Below, one piece after another: positions 1 through 5,820 of a DNA stretch of 7,402 nucleotides. The notes under the pieces were generated by a model, which was given only the letters and a program-made list of their open reading frames with translations, ran no database searches and was not told the DNA's origin. The stretch is from DASPXK01 sp035637315 (GTDB lineage Bacteria > Chloroflexota > UBA6077 > JACCZL01), in the NCBI GenBank assembly GCA_035637315.1, contig DASPXK010000044.1, positions 1-7,402 on the forward strand. Direction: 5' to 3'. Numbering within the stretch: position 1 is the first letter of the stretch; every line of letters starts with the position of its first letter. Position numbers and translations under genes: made by a program.

Positions 1-1651
1 CACCGGAAACGCGAATCCCAAGCTCGCCGATCTCGGTCTCTAGATCAGCCGGAAAGGCGCGCAGGTCTTCCGCCAGCGCCGCAAGCCGGATCGAGTATTG
101 GACCGTGTCCGCCGGGTTGCCCACGCCCCCTCCCCCAACCCCCTCCCCCAAGCTTGGGCGAGGGGACCAGGGGGGTGGGGGCGTCGCGGAACCATCGCCC
201 TCGAACAGCCGCACATTGTCACGGACGGTCCCCGAGAAGAGATACGCGTCCTGGGGCAGATACCCAGTTCGAGCTGCCCGCTCAGCGGGCGGAATCTCCT
301 CGATAGGCCGGCCGTCGAACAGAACCTGACCTGCTTCCAACGGGTACAGCCCGAGCGCGGCCCGAGCCAGGGCGCTCTTGCCGGACCCGACCGCGCCGGT
401 CACCCCAACCAGCGCCCCGGCCGGCACATCGAGCGAGACGTCGTCGAGAGCTAGAACGCTCGCGCCCGGATAGCGAAGGGCCACGTGTTGGAGCGAAACG
501 GCGATCGGGCCCCGTCCTCCTCTCCCTCTCGGAGAGAACAAGTGCGCTGCGCGGAACAAGTGCGCTGCGCGAGGTTGGGGTGAGGGCACCGACCCCCCTC
601 CAACTAAAAGACGCTCTGGGTGCCTGTCTAGTCCAGCCACGTGGCCAGGCCGGAACGAGGCGCGTGGCGGCTCGGCCTGGACTACGAGCGGCGGGGCCAG
701 CAGCGGTCGCAGGCGGGCGTACGCCGCGGCGCCGCTCTGGACCGAGTTCACGAGCTGCGGCACTCGAAAGCCGCGGTTGACGAAGCGCAGGAACAGCTCG
801 AGGTACGCCACGAACGCGCCGACCGTCATGGCCCCGTCGACGACCCGCTGGCCACCCTGCCAGACCAGCAGCACCACGCCCGCGGTCATCATCGACGTAT
901 AAACCGGCTGGAGGCCGCCCTTCAGTCGGGAGGTAGCCAGGTTGGCGTCAGCCTGCCGACGGGAGAGGCGCTCGATCCGCTCGACGGCCGCGCTGGTGCG
1001 GCCAAACAGACGCAGCACCCGAATACCGGCTAGCTGCTCCTGCAGCGCGGCCGTCAGGGCAGCGTTGGCCTCGCGGGCGGCCGTCGTTCGGCGGCCCACC
1101 CAGCGCCCGGCCGCGTGGGCCAGGACCATCGCGGCCGGGACTGGCAGGAGCGCGAGCGCGGTCAGGCCGGCGTCGTAGAACAGCATCGCCACGATCAGCG
1201 ACAGCGAGAACAGGACGGTGTCCCAGATCTCGATCGTGAACTCTCGCACGCCGACGCCGAGCACCTCCACGTCGCCAATGATCCGCGCCATCACGTCGCC
1301 GACTGGCGTCTTGTGAAGCCGTTCCATTGGCCAGGCCAGCACACCGCGGAGGGCGTCCGCGCGCACGTTCGCGCGGATGCGCGCGTTGGCCGTTACCAGC
1401 CACCAGCGTTTGAAGATCCGCGCCACCTCGGGGATGGCGGTCGCGCCGATGAACCCCAGCGCCGCCCAGGCGACCGCCGCCGCGTCGACCTCGCCCCGCT
1501 CCAGCGCCAGGGCAGTGTCGATCGCGCGCCCGAGCGCGATCGCCGGCAGCACGATCGTCGTGTTCATCACGACCCCGGCGATCGAGCCCACCAGAAGCTG
1601 GCCGGCTACCTGCCTGAAGTAAGGGCGCATCGCCCACAGGAAGCGAGTCAC
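1..1651 (-). CDS. ABC exporter, fused TMD-NBD half-transporter (3' end beyond window)
   Basis: The reading frame stays open from the GTG at 1651 to the left edge (550 codons). The N-terminal third is an exporter-type six-helix membrane domain (hydrophobic runs from about residue 10, with coupling-helix-like sequence TPVGDVMARIIGDVEVLG). The ATPase domain begins near residue 380: A-loop Tyr in ALRYPG, Walker A GAVGSGKS at 419-426, Q-loop Gln467 in GYLPQDAYLFSGTVRDN. The window ends at VSG, where the LSGGQ-type signature should start, so Walker B and the H-loop lie outside. Such proteins export lipids, drugs or peptides as dimers; the substrate cannot be told. The frame is also open upstream of 1651; GTG 1651 (MTRFLWAMRPYFRQV) fits family N-termini, ATG 1630 is the alternative, and neither has a clear ribosome binding site. 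It lies 58 bp after the second chrB C-domain gene and is probably co-transcribed. Two repeat elements are carried in frame: about residues 350-380 in the linker and 486-514 in the ATPase helical region. Confidence 0.9.
   Translation of the reverse strand, partial: MTRFLWAMRPYFRQVAGQLLVGSIAGVVMNTTIVLPAIALGRAIDTALALERGEVDAAAVAWAALGFIGATAIPEVARIFKRWWLVTANARIRANVRADALRGVLAWPMERLHKTPVGDVMARIIGDVEVLGVGVREFTIEIWDTVLFSLSLIVAMLFYDAGLTALALLPVPAAMVLAHAAGRWVGRRTTAAREANAALTAALQEQLAGIRVLRLFGRTSAAVERIERLSRRQADANLATSRLKGGLQPVYTSMMTAGVVLLVWQGGQRVVDGAMTVGAFVAYLELFLRFVNRGFRVPQLVNSVQSGAAAYARLRPLLAPPLVVQAEPPRASFRPGHVAGLDRHPERLLVGGGSVPSPQPRAAHLFRAAHLFSPRGRGGRGPIAVSLQHVALRYPGASVLALDDVSLDVPAGALVGVTGAVGSGKSALARAALGLYPLEAGQVLFDGRPIEEIPPAERAARTGYLPQDAYLFSGTVRDNVRLFEGDGSATPPPPWSPRPSLGEGVGGGGVGNPADTVQYSIRLAALAEDLRAFPADLETEIGELGIRVSG
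123..184. repeat. C/G-rich palindromic element inside the ABC ATPase domain
   Basis: A 62-bp element with perfect 8-bp terminal inverted repeats (ACGCCCCC at 123-130, GGGGGCGT at 177-184). It has two CCCTCCCCCAA-type runs on the left side and a central 12-bp palindrome CCCAAGCTTGGG at 147-158. It resembles the dispersed CCCTCCCCCAACCCCC repeats of many GC-rich bacterial genomes. It is read through in frame by the ABC transporter gene as a Pro/Gly-rich insert (TPPPPWSPRPSLGEG). Boundaries are my estimate from the terminal symmetry. Confidence 0.7.
510..600. repeat. Dispersed repeat element in the TMD-NBD linker, with internal 18-bp tandem duplication
   Basis: On the minus strand this reads CCCTCACCCCAACCTC, then two copies of an 18-mer, then TTCTCTCCGAGAGGGAGAGG, the general form of a widespread bacterial repeat (CCCTCACCCCAACCCCTCTCCC with GAGAGGGAGAGGGG). 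The short stem TCTCC/GGAGA is at 521-535. It lies exactly between the exporter membrane domain and the start of its ATPase domain and is translated without a stop. Outer boundaries are approximate. Confidence 0.65.
536..571. repeat. Perfect tandem 18-bp direct repeat (2 copies)
   Basis: GAACAAGTGCGCTGCGCG occurs at 536-553 and again at 554-571 with no mismatch. In the ABC transporter frame (minus strand) each copy adds the six residues RAAHLF, so the duplication is frame-neutral. A third exact copy, in reverse complement, is at 7058-7075. Confidence 0.95.
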
Positions 1652-1709
1652 CGCGCCGCCGTGCCAGGACAGGGTGGGCCGGGACGCTTGACAAGCACTC
1701 GTCGGCAGC

Positions 1710-2132
1710 TCACGAGTATCGCTGGCAGTAGGCGTACAGGGCGTCGTAGACGGGCAGCTCTCGTTCGAGCTGCTCCTGGTCGTCCGCGCAGGCCAGCCGG
1801 AAACCCTCGGCGATGGCCTCCAGGCCGCGCGACTCTGGCGCCAGGTCCTTGGCGGCCGTGTCGGCGCCCCGCACGATCGTCGCCAGACGCTGGAGCGCCG
1901 GATCGGTCAGTCCGTACTTCTTGATGATCGCGTCGAAGCTGCACTCTGAGCCGTGATGTCCTAGCTCGACGCCCGGCACGTCGAACGGGATCGCGCCCTC
2001 CCGCTCGGCTACGGCCAGAACCTGGTCGGCGGGCGCGTACAAGATCTCAGCAACGGGATCGACGAAGCGCTTGATCAACCATGGGCAGGCGACCCGGTCC
2101 ACCTTCGGTCGCTCCCGCGTCACCCATTTCAT
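1710..2132 (-). CDS. ChrB C-terminal-domain protein (second copy)
   Basis: A 140-residue protein matching the C-terminal (Chrome_Resist) domain of the chromate-responsive protein ChrB. It begins MKWVTR and carries the diagnostic VDRVACPWLIKRFVDP (Cys16, Trp18, Asp25), then GHHGSECSFD with His59, His60 and Cys64, and ends in YDALYAYC. It aligns nearly without gaps to the gene at 2416-2919 in its first 25 residues (MKWVTR, VDR, CPWLI and Asp25 at the same positions), so the two are paralogues from a tandem duplication or two acquisitions. The domain binds no known cofactor that I can name from sequence; the conserved Cys/His/Glu suggest metal or oxyanion contacts, which is inference. Start ATG at 2132 has a GGAGG ribosome binding site 7 nt upstream. 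Usually this domain is fused to an N-terminal domain; here it stands alone. Confidence 0.88.
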   Translation of the reverse strand: MKWVTRERPKVDRVACPWLIKRFVDPVAEILYAPADQVLAVAEREGAIPFDVPGVELGHHGSECSFDAIIKKYGLTDPALQRLATIVRGADTAAKDLAPESRGLEAIAEGFRLACADDQEQLERELPVYDALYAYCQRYS

Positions 2133-2139
2133 CAGGACC

Positions 2140-2144
2140 CCTCC
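2140..2144 (-). promoter_or_regulatory. Shine-Dalgarno site of the second chrB C-domain gene
   Basis: GGAGG (within GAGGAGGGG on the minus strand), 7 nt before ATG 2132. It fixes the start of the gene and shows that it is translated independently of the sequence upstream. Confidence 0.8.
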
Positions 2145-2157
2145 TCTAGGACTTCAA

Positions 2158-2419
2158 TCACAGCACGAAAAGGTCCGCGAGCATCGCCGCCAGGCCTGCA
2201 ATGGCAGCCGCGCCAACCACTCGACCGGCCGGCTCGCGCCGCTCCGCCACGAGTCCGGGCGCCAGCGCGCTGCAGGCGAACGCCAGCACCCCGCTGCCCG
2301 CGTCGGCCCAGCTCAGACCGATGAGCGGCGCGTCGACGTCGAACCCGGTCGCATTGGTCGGCTGAGCCCACCAGCGGTGGGGATCGCCGAGAGGAGGCGG
2401 CCTGGCGGGTCGGCGTCAA
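2158..2419 (-). pseudogene. Possible frameshifted small two-helix membrane protein
   Basis: Directly after the TGA of the upstream chrB C-domain gene (2416-2418) the same frame is open for 85 codons to a TGA at 2158-2160. It encodes a protein-like sequence: GDPHRWWAQPTNATGFDVDA, then a hydrophobic segment around PLIGLSWADAGSGVLAFACS, a charged loop AERREPAGR, and a second hydrophobic segment VVGAAAIAGLAAMLADLFVL. Codon third positions are strongly G/C, as in the neighbouring genes. This frame has no ATG, GTG or TTG until GTG 2289. However, AGGAGG (2424-2429) followed 4 nt later by TTG 2419, overlapping the stop as TTGA, would be a good coupled start one frame away. The simplest reading is a small membrane-protein gene with a 1-nt frameshift near its start, or a 5'-truncated remnant. 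I do not recognise the family. A sequencing error is also possible. Confidence 0.4.
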
Positions 2420-2919
2420 CGGTCCTCCTGAAGATGGGCGGCGACGCGCCGGCTGTAGCGCAGTCGCGGGCGGGGTGTTGCCTGGCTCGGCGGGCGCTCG
2501 GCGACCTTGGCCCGGCAGTAGGCGTAGAGCGCGTCGTACAGGGGCGCCGTCAGACGCAGCTTCTCGTGGTCGTCGGGCACCGACAGCTGGAGGCCGCGGG
2601 TCAGGGCATCGAGGCCGGCAGCCTCGGGGCGGCGGGTGCGGCTCGGAGGCACATCGGCGTCGCGAATGATTCGTCCCATCTCGACCAGGGCCGGATCGGA
2701 GCTGAGCCGGTGGCGCTCCAGCATCACCTCGAAGGTGCACCTGCCATCCTCGTGGCTGTACTCCGCGCCGCGCATGTCGAAGGTGTGGCCCTCCAGTTTG
2801 ACCGGGTCGACGCCCGGCCCGACGAAGGCGAACGCGGCGTGCGGGTCGATGTGGCGACGAATCAGCCAGGGGCACGAGGTTCGATCGACGTGCGCGTTGC
2901 GGCGAGTGACCCACTTCAC
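2416..2919 (-). CDS. chrB: ChrB C-terminal-domain protein (first copy)
   Basis: A 167-residue protein of the ChrB C-terminal (Chrome_Resist) family: MKWVTRRNAHVDR, CPWLIRRHIDP (Cys16, Trp18, Asp25), then AEYSHEDGRCTFE (Glu53, His56, Cys61) and YDALYAYCRAK near residue 140. About 30 extra residues (Pro/Arg-rich) follow the conserved end, unlike the paralogue at 1710-2132. The GTG start overlaps the stop of the ChrB N-terminal-domain gene by 4 nt (GTGA, 2916-2919) and has a strong AGGAGG ribosome binding site. Translation is therefore coupled, and the two proteins probably act as halves of one ChrB. In characterised bacteria ChrB senses chromate and is needed for induction of the ChrA efflux pump; that role is assumed here from the family. 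Confidence 0.88.
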   Translation of the reverse strand: MKWVTRRNAHVDRTSCPWLIRRHIDPHAAFAFVGPGVDPVKLEGHTFDMRGAEYSHEDGRCTFEVMLERHRLSSDPALVEMGRIIRDADVPPSRTRRPEAAGLDALTRGLQLSVPDDHEKLRLTAPLYDALYAYCRAKVAERPPSQATPRPRLRYSRRVAAHLQEDR

Positions 2920-3446
2920 CGGCGCACCTCCTGGGGGAGGGCGGCTGCCGCTGGGCGAGCGAACAGCTCATCGCAGCGCGCGAACAGCTCCGGCACTTGG
3001 CGACCCCGCGGCGTCCCGAAATGGTCCCTTGCCTCGATCTGCTGAGCCCAGAGCTTGAGCTTGTCGAGGTCGGTCTGCAGCGCCTGACGCTCGCTCGGCC
3101 CGAGCTCGCGGTGCTCGCCTTCAGCCCGCACATAGTCGAGGAAACGCTCGGCCTCGCGGGCCAGCTCAGCGTATTCGGCCGCCCTCGCGGCGCGCGACTC
3201 GGCCACGATCTCGGCGGCTCGCCGCGAGTCCAGTCGGGCCGCCTCGACCAGAGTCGCCCGCCCACCGAGCTGTTCGATGCTGGTGGCGACGACGCGCAGC
3301 TCGCGGGCGGCCTCAACGCGGTCTGGCAAGGCGCAAACGCCGTCGCGCAGGTAGACCACGCCCAGCTTCTTCAGCTTCCGCCAGACGAGGGCGCGCTTAC
3401 GCGAAGGGTGCGCGGGGAGGGTGTAAATCAGGAGCAGCCAGAGCAT
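2916..3446 (-). CDS. chrB: ChrB N-terminal-domain protein
   Basis: About 176 residues matching the N-terminal domain of ChrB: MLWLLLIYTLPAHPSRKRA, VWRKLKKLGVVYLRDGVCALP, then a long charged, probably helical region (AARAAEYAELAREAERFLDY) ending at PQEVRR. Full ChrB proteins carry this domain fused to a C-terminal domain; here it ends with a TGA that overlaps the next gene, so the protein is split. ATG 3446 is preferred because homologues begin just before WLLL. An upstream in-frame ATG at 3461 would add MHYSE but lies inside the operator palindrome and only about 12 nt from the predicted transcription start. Neither start has a Shine-Dalgarno sequence. First gene of the unit; probably the chromate-responsive, DNA-contacting half by analogy with ChrB regulators. 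Confidence 0.87.
   Translation of the reverse strand: MLWLLLIYTLPAHPSRKRALVWRKLKKLGVVYLRDGVCALPDRVEAARELRVVATSIEQLGGRATLVEAARLDSRRAAEIVAESRAARAAEYAELAREAERFLDYVRAEGEHRELGPSERQALQTDLDKLKLWAQQIEARDHFGTPRGRQVPELFARCDELFARPAAAALPQEVRR
2927..2932 (-). promoter_or_regulatory. Shine-Dalgarno site of the first chrB C-domain gene
   Basis: AGGAGG on the minus strand, 7 nt before GTG 2919. It lies inside the last codons of the ChrB N-domain gene and supports GTG 2919 as a real, separately initiated start rather than a sequencing break in a fused gene. Confidence 0.8.
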
Positions 3447-3452
3447 CTCGGA

Positions 3453-3484
3453 ATAATGCATCTAACACTTGTTAGATGCATTAT
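3453..3484. promoter_or_regulatory. Perfect palindrome, likely operator of the chrB cluster
   Basis: ATAATGCATCTAACA at 3453-3467 is the exact reverse complement of 3470-3484, with only CT between: 15-bp arms and a 2-bp spacer. It is AT-rich in a very GC-rich region. It lies between the predicted -10 box and the chrB start, 6 bp upstream of ATG 3446, and its right arm shares five of the six TATAAT bases. This geometry fits a dimeric repressor or regulator site; ChrB autoregulation is a natural guess but not shown. It is not followed by a T-run, so it is unlikely to be a terminator. Confidence 0.75.
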
Positions 3485-3485
3485 A
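3480..3485 (-). promoter_or_regulatory. Consensus -10 box of the chrB cluster
   Basis: TATAAT on the minus strand, in CAGTATAATGC, predicting a transcript start near 3473, inside the palindrome. There is no good TTGACA-like -35 hexamer 16-19 bp upstream (that position reads about TGGTCC), so the promoter may depend on an activator. The same 11-mer occurs before the minus-strand glycosyltransferase. Confidence 0.6.
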
Positions 3486-3510
3486 CTGCGAGCCCGCGAG
3501 CCGGGACCAG

Positions 3511-4170
3511 TCACGCCGAGCCGACCGTAACGTCGTCGAAACACGTGACCGAGTCGGCCTTGGTCCACAGGCCGATCTGGCCTGCCTGGTACGTCTCGTC
3601 GCTGGTCTCGACCACCAGCTCGCCGTTGAGGAAGCCGCGCAGCTGGTTTCCGCTGGCCTCGACGCGCAGCTCCTGCCACTGCCCGGAAAGGACCGCCGTG
3701 TGGCCCTCCTTGAGGGTGCTGCGCCGCCCACCAGCGTACTTGTAGAAGTTGACGTTGTTCTCCAGCGCGTTAGCCCGCAGGATGTAGTAGTCGTCCTTGT
3801 CCTGGACCCTGAAGATCAGACCGGCCGCCTGGTCAGTTCGGCCCGAGATGGGCCTGAAGCGAGTCCACATCATCAGATCGGTGTACACCGCGTCACCAAG
3901 GGACAGGGCTGGGAACTCGGCCCGCCCGGTCTGACACAGCGCGTTCGGCGGGCTGGGCGCATCCGGCTCCGCGCGCACGGCCCAGGTACCGCTGAAGACA
4001 ACCGCGCCCTGGGGCAGCCCATCGGCCGGGTCGGAGTCGAAGCTCCATTGCGCCGGCTGGGCCGGCGGACTCTCGTTTTCGGCCTGGTACCTGGCCACCG
4101 CCCGGCCGCCAAGACAGCCCGACAGCAGCAAGGCAACCGCGGTCCCGAGCCTGATCAGGATGCTCTTCAC
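3511..4170 (-). CDS. Lipoprotein with LamG/DUF1080-like beta-sandwich domain
   Basis: A 219-residue secreted protein. Residues 1-18 form a lipoprotein signal (MKSILIRLGTAVALLLSG) with lipobox LSGC and Cys19 as the lipidated residue. The rest is a concanavalin-like jelly-roll of the type annotated as LamG or 3-keto-disaccharide hydrolase (DUF1080). It has the typical strings AGLIFRVQDKDDYYILRANA, WQELRVEASGNQLRGFLNGE and AGQIGLWTKADSVTCFDDV at the C-terminus. Family members bind or cleave carbohydrate outside the cell; no catalytic residues can be assigned here, so it may only bind sugar. GTG start with a GGGAGG ribosome binding site 9 nt upstream. It is divergent from the plus-strand glycosyltransferase, and its stop is only about 25 bp from the chrB -10 box, so readthrough into the chrB genes is possible. 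Confidence 0.88.
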   Translation of the reverse strand: MKSILIRLGTAVALLLSGCLGGRAVARYQAENESPPAQPAQWSFDSDPADGLPQGAVVFSGTWAVRAEPDAPSPPNALCQTGRAEFPALSLGDAVYTDLMMWTRFRPISGRTDQAAGLIFRVQDKDDYYILRANALENNVNFYKYAGGRRSTLKEGHTAVLSGQWQELRVEASGNQLRGFLNGELVVETSDETYQAGQIGLWTKADSVTCFDDVTVGSA

Positions 4171-4179
4171 CTTCTCTCG

Positions 4180-4185
4180 CCTCCC
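4180..4185 (-). promoter_or_regulatory. Shine-Dalgarno site of the lipoprotein gene
   Basis: GGGAGG on the minus strand, 9 nt before GTG 4170. A second purine run, GAGAAG, directly abuts the start. Confidence 0.65.
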
Positions 4186-4239
4186 AGGTCATCCGCGTAC
4201 AAACTCTTTCACCAGCATCATGTAGCATACTTCCGCGTC

Positions 4240-5820
4240 GTGGCCGCAGCGCTCGAGGTCGAAACCACCAAGACACCAGGGCACCAAGCGCGAAACCAAG
4301 ACTTGGTGTCTTGGTGTCTTGGTGGTTCACTCCGTTGGCTGCGGCGCCATCCAGACCTCGCGGCCGTCTCGCTGCTGCTGCTCGTCGGCGGCGCCTTGCG
4401 GCTGGGGCTGGCGTTCCGTGCGCCACCATTCTTCGTCGGCGGGGACAGCCAGACCTATCTCGTGCCCGGCTACGAGCTGGCGCGTGGGCTCGGCTTCAGC
4501 CCGATCCTGAAGCGTCCGCCCCTCTATCCGGCCTTTATCGGCGCGGCAATCGGCGGGCTCGGAGAGGACCTGCACGGGCTCGCCCTGGCCCAGCACGCGC
4601 TCGGACTAGTCACGGTGGTCTTGACCTATCACCTGGGGCGCGTGGCGCTCAATCGCGCGGCCGGGCTCGTCGCCGGGCTGTTGGTTGCCGTCAACGGGCC
4701 GCTGATGATCTATGAGCGCTACGTCATGGCCGAGACCCTGTTCACGACCCTGCTCGTGGCGGCATCGCTGGCGCTGGTGGTGGGCATGCGCCGCGCTAGC
4801 TGGCCCTTCTACGCCCTCGGTGGGCTGCTGCTCGGACTGGCCACGCTGTGCCGCCCGGCAGCGGAGCTGCTGCTGCCCGTCGTCCCGGCGGTATCGCTCG
4901 TCTGGCACCGCCGGCCTGGCGTCGCGGCGCGCTTGTGTGGCGCGGGACTCGCCGGCTTCGCGCTGATCGCCCTACCGTGGATCGCGCTCACGTATCTGGA
5001 GTCCGGCAGCTTCGGCTCGTCCGGGCTCGGGGAGGCGCTGTTCTGGCGCGGTACCCGCGAAAGCCCAATCTTGATCGGGCGCGAGATAGGCCGGCCGGCC
5101 GACGTTGCCGACCCGCTCCGCCAGGCGGCGCGCCGGCTCGCCTATCAGCGCGCTGTCGACGAGGAGCTCCCCAGCGACATCGCCGTACTACTCCAGCAGC
5201 GCTTCGGCGTGAGCGAGGCTCAGGCGGACGGTGTCTTGCGGGACGTCGCGCTGGAGCTGTTCGCGCGCCAGCCTGGGCGGTACGTCCAGACGTCGTTTGG
5301 CCTGTTCGGCGAGCTGCTGGTGGGGACCGAGCAGTGGCTGGGCGGCCAGGGGAAGAGTGGCGGCCTGCGGCGCTATCCCAATCCCCAGGACAAGTACGGC
5401 GATTGGTGGGACGAGCGGATTCGCCAGCTGGCCCAGCCGCCCAGCGAGGCCGAGTCGAACGAGTTCCGCAACGCCCAGGCGATCACCGGCCTGTACCAGC
5501 CATATCGCTACGCCACCCTGTCGCTCGCGCTGCTGGGGTGCGGGCTGCTCGGAGCAATGCTCGTCCCCGGCTGGCGAGCGGCGCTGCTGCCGGCCCTGAT
5601 GGCCCTCTGGCTGCTCCTGTCGACGGCGTTCCTGTCGGGCGCGCTGCCGCGTTACCGCTACCCGGCCGACCCGCTGCTCGCGGTGGTTATCGGCGCCGGC
5701 GTCGTCGGCCTCGTGTTGGCGGCGCGTGAGCTGCCGCGGACCATCCGCCGGGCCGCGCCCAACAGCGCCTCAGCCCCAACCCCTACCAGGACGAGCCCGA
5801 GCGCCACGGTCGGCAGGTAG
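4240..5820 (+). CDS. GT39/PMT-type membrane glycosyltransferase (plus strand)
   Basis: A polytopic membrane protein of the GT-C fold (dolichyl-phosphate-mannose protein mannosyltransferase-like, PF13231 type). These enzymes transfer a sugar from a polyprenyl-phosphate donor on the outer face of the membrane. After the first hydrophobic helix (DLAAVSLLLLVGGALRLGLAF) comes the extracytoplasmic loop with acidic Asp69 in VGGDSQTYL and the family motif KRPPLYPAFIGA (Arg92-Pro97); about ten further hydrophobic segments follow, with a soluble stretch around residues 270-420. The start is uncertain. GTG 4240 follows a CATACT box by 9 nt and would give a leaderless message whose first ~30 residues are repeat-derived; TTG 4303 and GTG 4306 lie inside the right arm of an inverted repeat. 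The frame is open further upstream, but that part is antisense to the lipoprotein gene. The 3' end overlaps the convergent glycosyltransferase gene by 163 bp. The acceptor is unknown. Confidence 0.85.
   Translation: MAAALEVETTKTPGHQARNQDLVSWCLGGSLRWLRRHPDLAAVSLLLLVGGALRLGLAFRAPPFFVGGDSQTYLVPGYELARGLGFSPILKRPPLYPAFIGAAIGGLGEDLHGLALAQHALGLVTVVLTYHLGRVALNRAAGLVAGLLVAVNGPLMIYERYVMAETLFTTLLVAASLALVVGMRRASWPFYALGGLLLGLATLCRPAAELLLPVVPAVSLVWHRRPGVAARLCGAGLAGFALIALPWIALTYLESGSFGSSGLGEALFWRGTRESPILIGREIGRPADVADPLRQAARRLAYQRAVDEELPSDIAVLLQQRFGVSEAQADGVLRDVALELFARQPGRYVQTSFGLFGELLVGTEQWLGGQGKSGGLRRYPNPQDKYGDWWDERIRQLAQPPSEAESNEFRNAQAITGLYQPYRYATLSLALLGCGLLGAMLVPGWRAALLPALMALWLLLSTAFLSGALPRYRYPADPLLAVVIGAGVVGLVLAARELPRTIRRAAPNSASAPTPTRTSPSATVGR
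4263..4327. repeat. Inverted repeat of the HQDTKTP family at the glycosyltransferase start
   Basis: Left arm 4263-4288 (AACCACCAAGACACCA...) matches the reverse complement of 4302-4327 at 24 of 26 positions, with a 13-nt loop. The arms are built of CACCAAGA units. The minus strand translates to NHQDTKTP...LGALVSWWF, a peptide string known from many unrelated bacterial proteins where this repeat has been read as coding. In RNA it would form a long hairpin that hides TTG 4303 and GTG 4306. Confidence 0.9.

Noticed and set aside
948..1694. Minus-strand 248-codon open frame
   Set aside because: Arg/Gly-rich, featureless translation in a shifted frame of the ABC exporter, whose own frame shows membrane helices and ATPase motifs.
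2071..3045. Plus-strand 324-codon open frame
   Set aside because: Antisense shadow of the chrB C-domain genes, with no recognisable domain.
2132..3316. Minus-strand 394-codon open frame across the chrB genes
   Set aside because: Low-complexity Arg/Pro/Ser sequence in a shadow frame of three recognised ChrB-domain genes. Only its 5' TTG region near 2419 was kept as a possible start for the broken membrane ORF.
3453..3484. Palindrome as an intrinsic terminator of the lipoprotein gene
   Set aside because: The stem is AT-rich, the loop is 2 nt, and no T-run follows on the minus strand; its overlap with TATAAT fits an operator better.
3469..4239. Plus-strand open frame upstream of the glycosyltransferase, which would add about 257 residues
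   Set aside because: It lies antisense to the well-supported lipoprotein gene, has no domain or signal features, and is open only because of high GC.
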